DNA of 14,044 bases. Origin: an uncultured Oscillospiraceae bacterium (lineage in GTDB: Bacteria; Bacillota; Clostridia; Oscillospirales; Ruminococcaceae). The stretch lies in contig URFD01000038.1 in assembly GCA_900547015.1 (NCBI GenBank), positions 1 to 14,044 of the forward strand, given 5' to 3'. Positions 13,230-14,044 of the stretch are shown piece by piece (positions within the stretch are counted from its first letter, which is position 1; the number at the start of each line of letters is the position of its first letter). The notes under the pieces are model-generated. The model saw only the letters and a list, made by a program, of their open reading frames with translations, had not been told where the DNA came from and did no database searches. Position numbers and translations under genes: made by a program.

Positions 13230-14044
13230 ATGCCAGGAATATTGTATGTTGTCGGTACCCCTATCGGCAATCTGGAAGATATGAGCGTGCGGGCTGTCCG
13301 CACCTTGGGCGAGGTGGATTTTATCGCCGCCGAGGATACCCGCGTCACGCTCAAGCTGCTCAATCACTTTGAAATCAAAAAGCCAATGGTAAGCTACCAC
13401 GAGCACAATGCCCGCGAAAAGGGCGGTGAAATCCTCACCCGACTGCTTGCGGGAGAAAGCTGTGCCATCGTCACCGATGCCGGGATGCCTTGCATCTCTG
13501 ACCCGGGAGAAGATTTGGTTCGACTGTGCGCCCAAAACGGCATCGACACCAGGGTCATCCCCGGACCCAGCGCCGCAATCTCCGCGCTGGCTCTGTCGGG
13601 TCTTGACACTTCCAAATTTGTCTTTGAGGGCTTTTTAAATCCGCAGAAAAACACCAGACTGGAGCGTTTGGAGGAGCTGCGCCGCGAAAAGCGCACCATC
13701 ATCTTTTACGAGGCTCCGCACAAGCTGTGCGACACACTGCGTGCCATGTATCAGGTGCTGGGAGACCGCCGAATCACCCTTGCCCGAGAGCTGACCAAAA
13801 TTTATGAAGAGGTCGTCCGCACCACCCTCTCGCAGGCTGTTGAGCTTTATGAGCAGAAGGCGCCGAAGGGCGAATTTGTTCTGGTGGTGGAGGGAATGTG
13901 TGAGGAGGAGCAGACGCTCAGCTTCGAGCAGGCGCTGGACCTGATTGGAGCCCTGACCGAAAAGGGAGAACCGCTCTCCAAAGCCGCCAAGGATGTTGCC
14001 CGCCAGACCGGGTTTAAAAAAGGAGAACTCTATTCCAAATTTCT
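13230..14044 (+). CDS. rsmI: 16S rRNA C1402 2'-O-methyltransferase RsmI, 3' end cut off
   Basis: RsmI adds the ribose methyl group at C1402 of 16S rRNA in the decoding centre, using the tetrapyrrole methylase fold. The reading frame begins at ATG 13230, with GAGGA about six bases upstream, and stays open to the window edge, giving 271 codons. The family is about 280-290 residues long, so only a few codons are missing. Landmarks are YVVGTPIGNLEDMSVRAVRT (6-25), AAEDTR (34-39), VTDAGMPCISDPGEDLV (84-100), VIPGPSAAISALALSG (110-125) and IIFYEAPHKL (about 153-162). The C-terminal RsmI-specific helical part (KGEPLSKAAKDVARQTGFKK) is present. It is the last visible gene of the mreB-trmN6-rsmI operon. 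No defect is visible in the part seen. Confidence 0.95.
   Translation, partial: MPGILYVVGTPIGNLEDMSVRAVRTLGEVDFIAAEDTRVTLKLLNHFEIKKPMVSYHEHNAREKGGEILTRLLAGESCAIVTDAGMPCISDPGEDLVRLCAQNGIDTRVIPGPSAAISALALSGLDTSKFVFEGFLNPQKNTRLERLEELRREKRTIIFYEAPHKLCDTLRAMYQVLGDRRITLARELTKIYEEVVRTTLSQAVELYEQKAPKGEFVLVVEGMCEEEQTLSFEQALDLIGALTEKGEPLSKAAKDVARQTGFKKGELYSKF

Overview
The window looks like chromosome from a Gram-positive, endospore-forming member of the Clostridia, most plausibly a gut Oscillospiraceae/Butyricicoccaceae-type bacterium. The evidence is both dipicolinate synthase subunits, a DacF-type D,D-carboxypeptidase, RecD2 rather than RecBCD, an MreB/Mbl homologue, the trmN6-rsmI pair in Bacillus/Clostridium order, strong AGGAGG-type ribosome binding sites, and a moderately high GC content. 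I saw no tRNA, rRNA, CRISPR array, transposase or phage gene.

Left part (1-2250), accessory-looking. Three small exported proteins each have their own sigma-A-type promoter. On the minus strand are a 231-residue secreted protein made almost entirely of 13-residue L-x-G-T-x-x-R-x-N-G repeats (189-884) and an unrecognised 152-residue secreted protein (1068-1526). On the plus strand is a 92-residue acidic surface protein ending in an NPDTG sortase-like signal (1901-2179), preceded by a possible 32-codon small ORF (1786-1884). An 18-bp-stem terminator closes this part.

Middle minus-strand operon (2251-5589). RlmD-family 23S rRNA uracil methyltransferase, a GNAT acetyltransferase and a six-helix membrane diguanylate cyclase are read from one extended -10 promoter. 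The cyclase is interrupted by a single in-frame TAA just before its GGEEF motif, so it is a probable pseudogene.

Sporulation block (5792-8549, plus strand). dpaA and dpaB make dipicolinic acid in the mother cell. They are followed by a PBP5/DacF-family carboxypeptidase that would trim cortex or wall peptidoglycan and has a candidate sigma-E promoter. A strong terminator ends the block.

Right part (8682-14044, plus strand). A small cysteine-rich membrane-anchored protein of unknown function comes first, then recD2 (DNA repair helicase). A further promoter drives a tight operon of mreB-family gene, trmN6 (tRNA modification) and rsmI (16S rRNA C1402 methyltransferase, cut by the window edge).

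Most of the window is recognisable housekeeping and sporulation. The best candidate for something undescribed is the small exported-protein cluster on the left, above all the 13-residue repeat protein.
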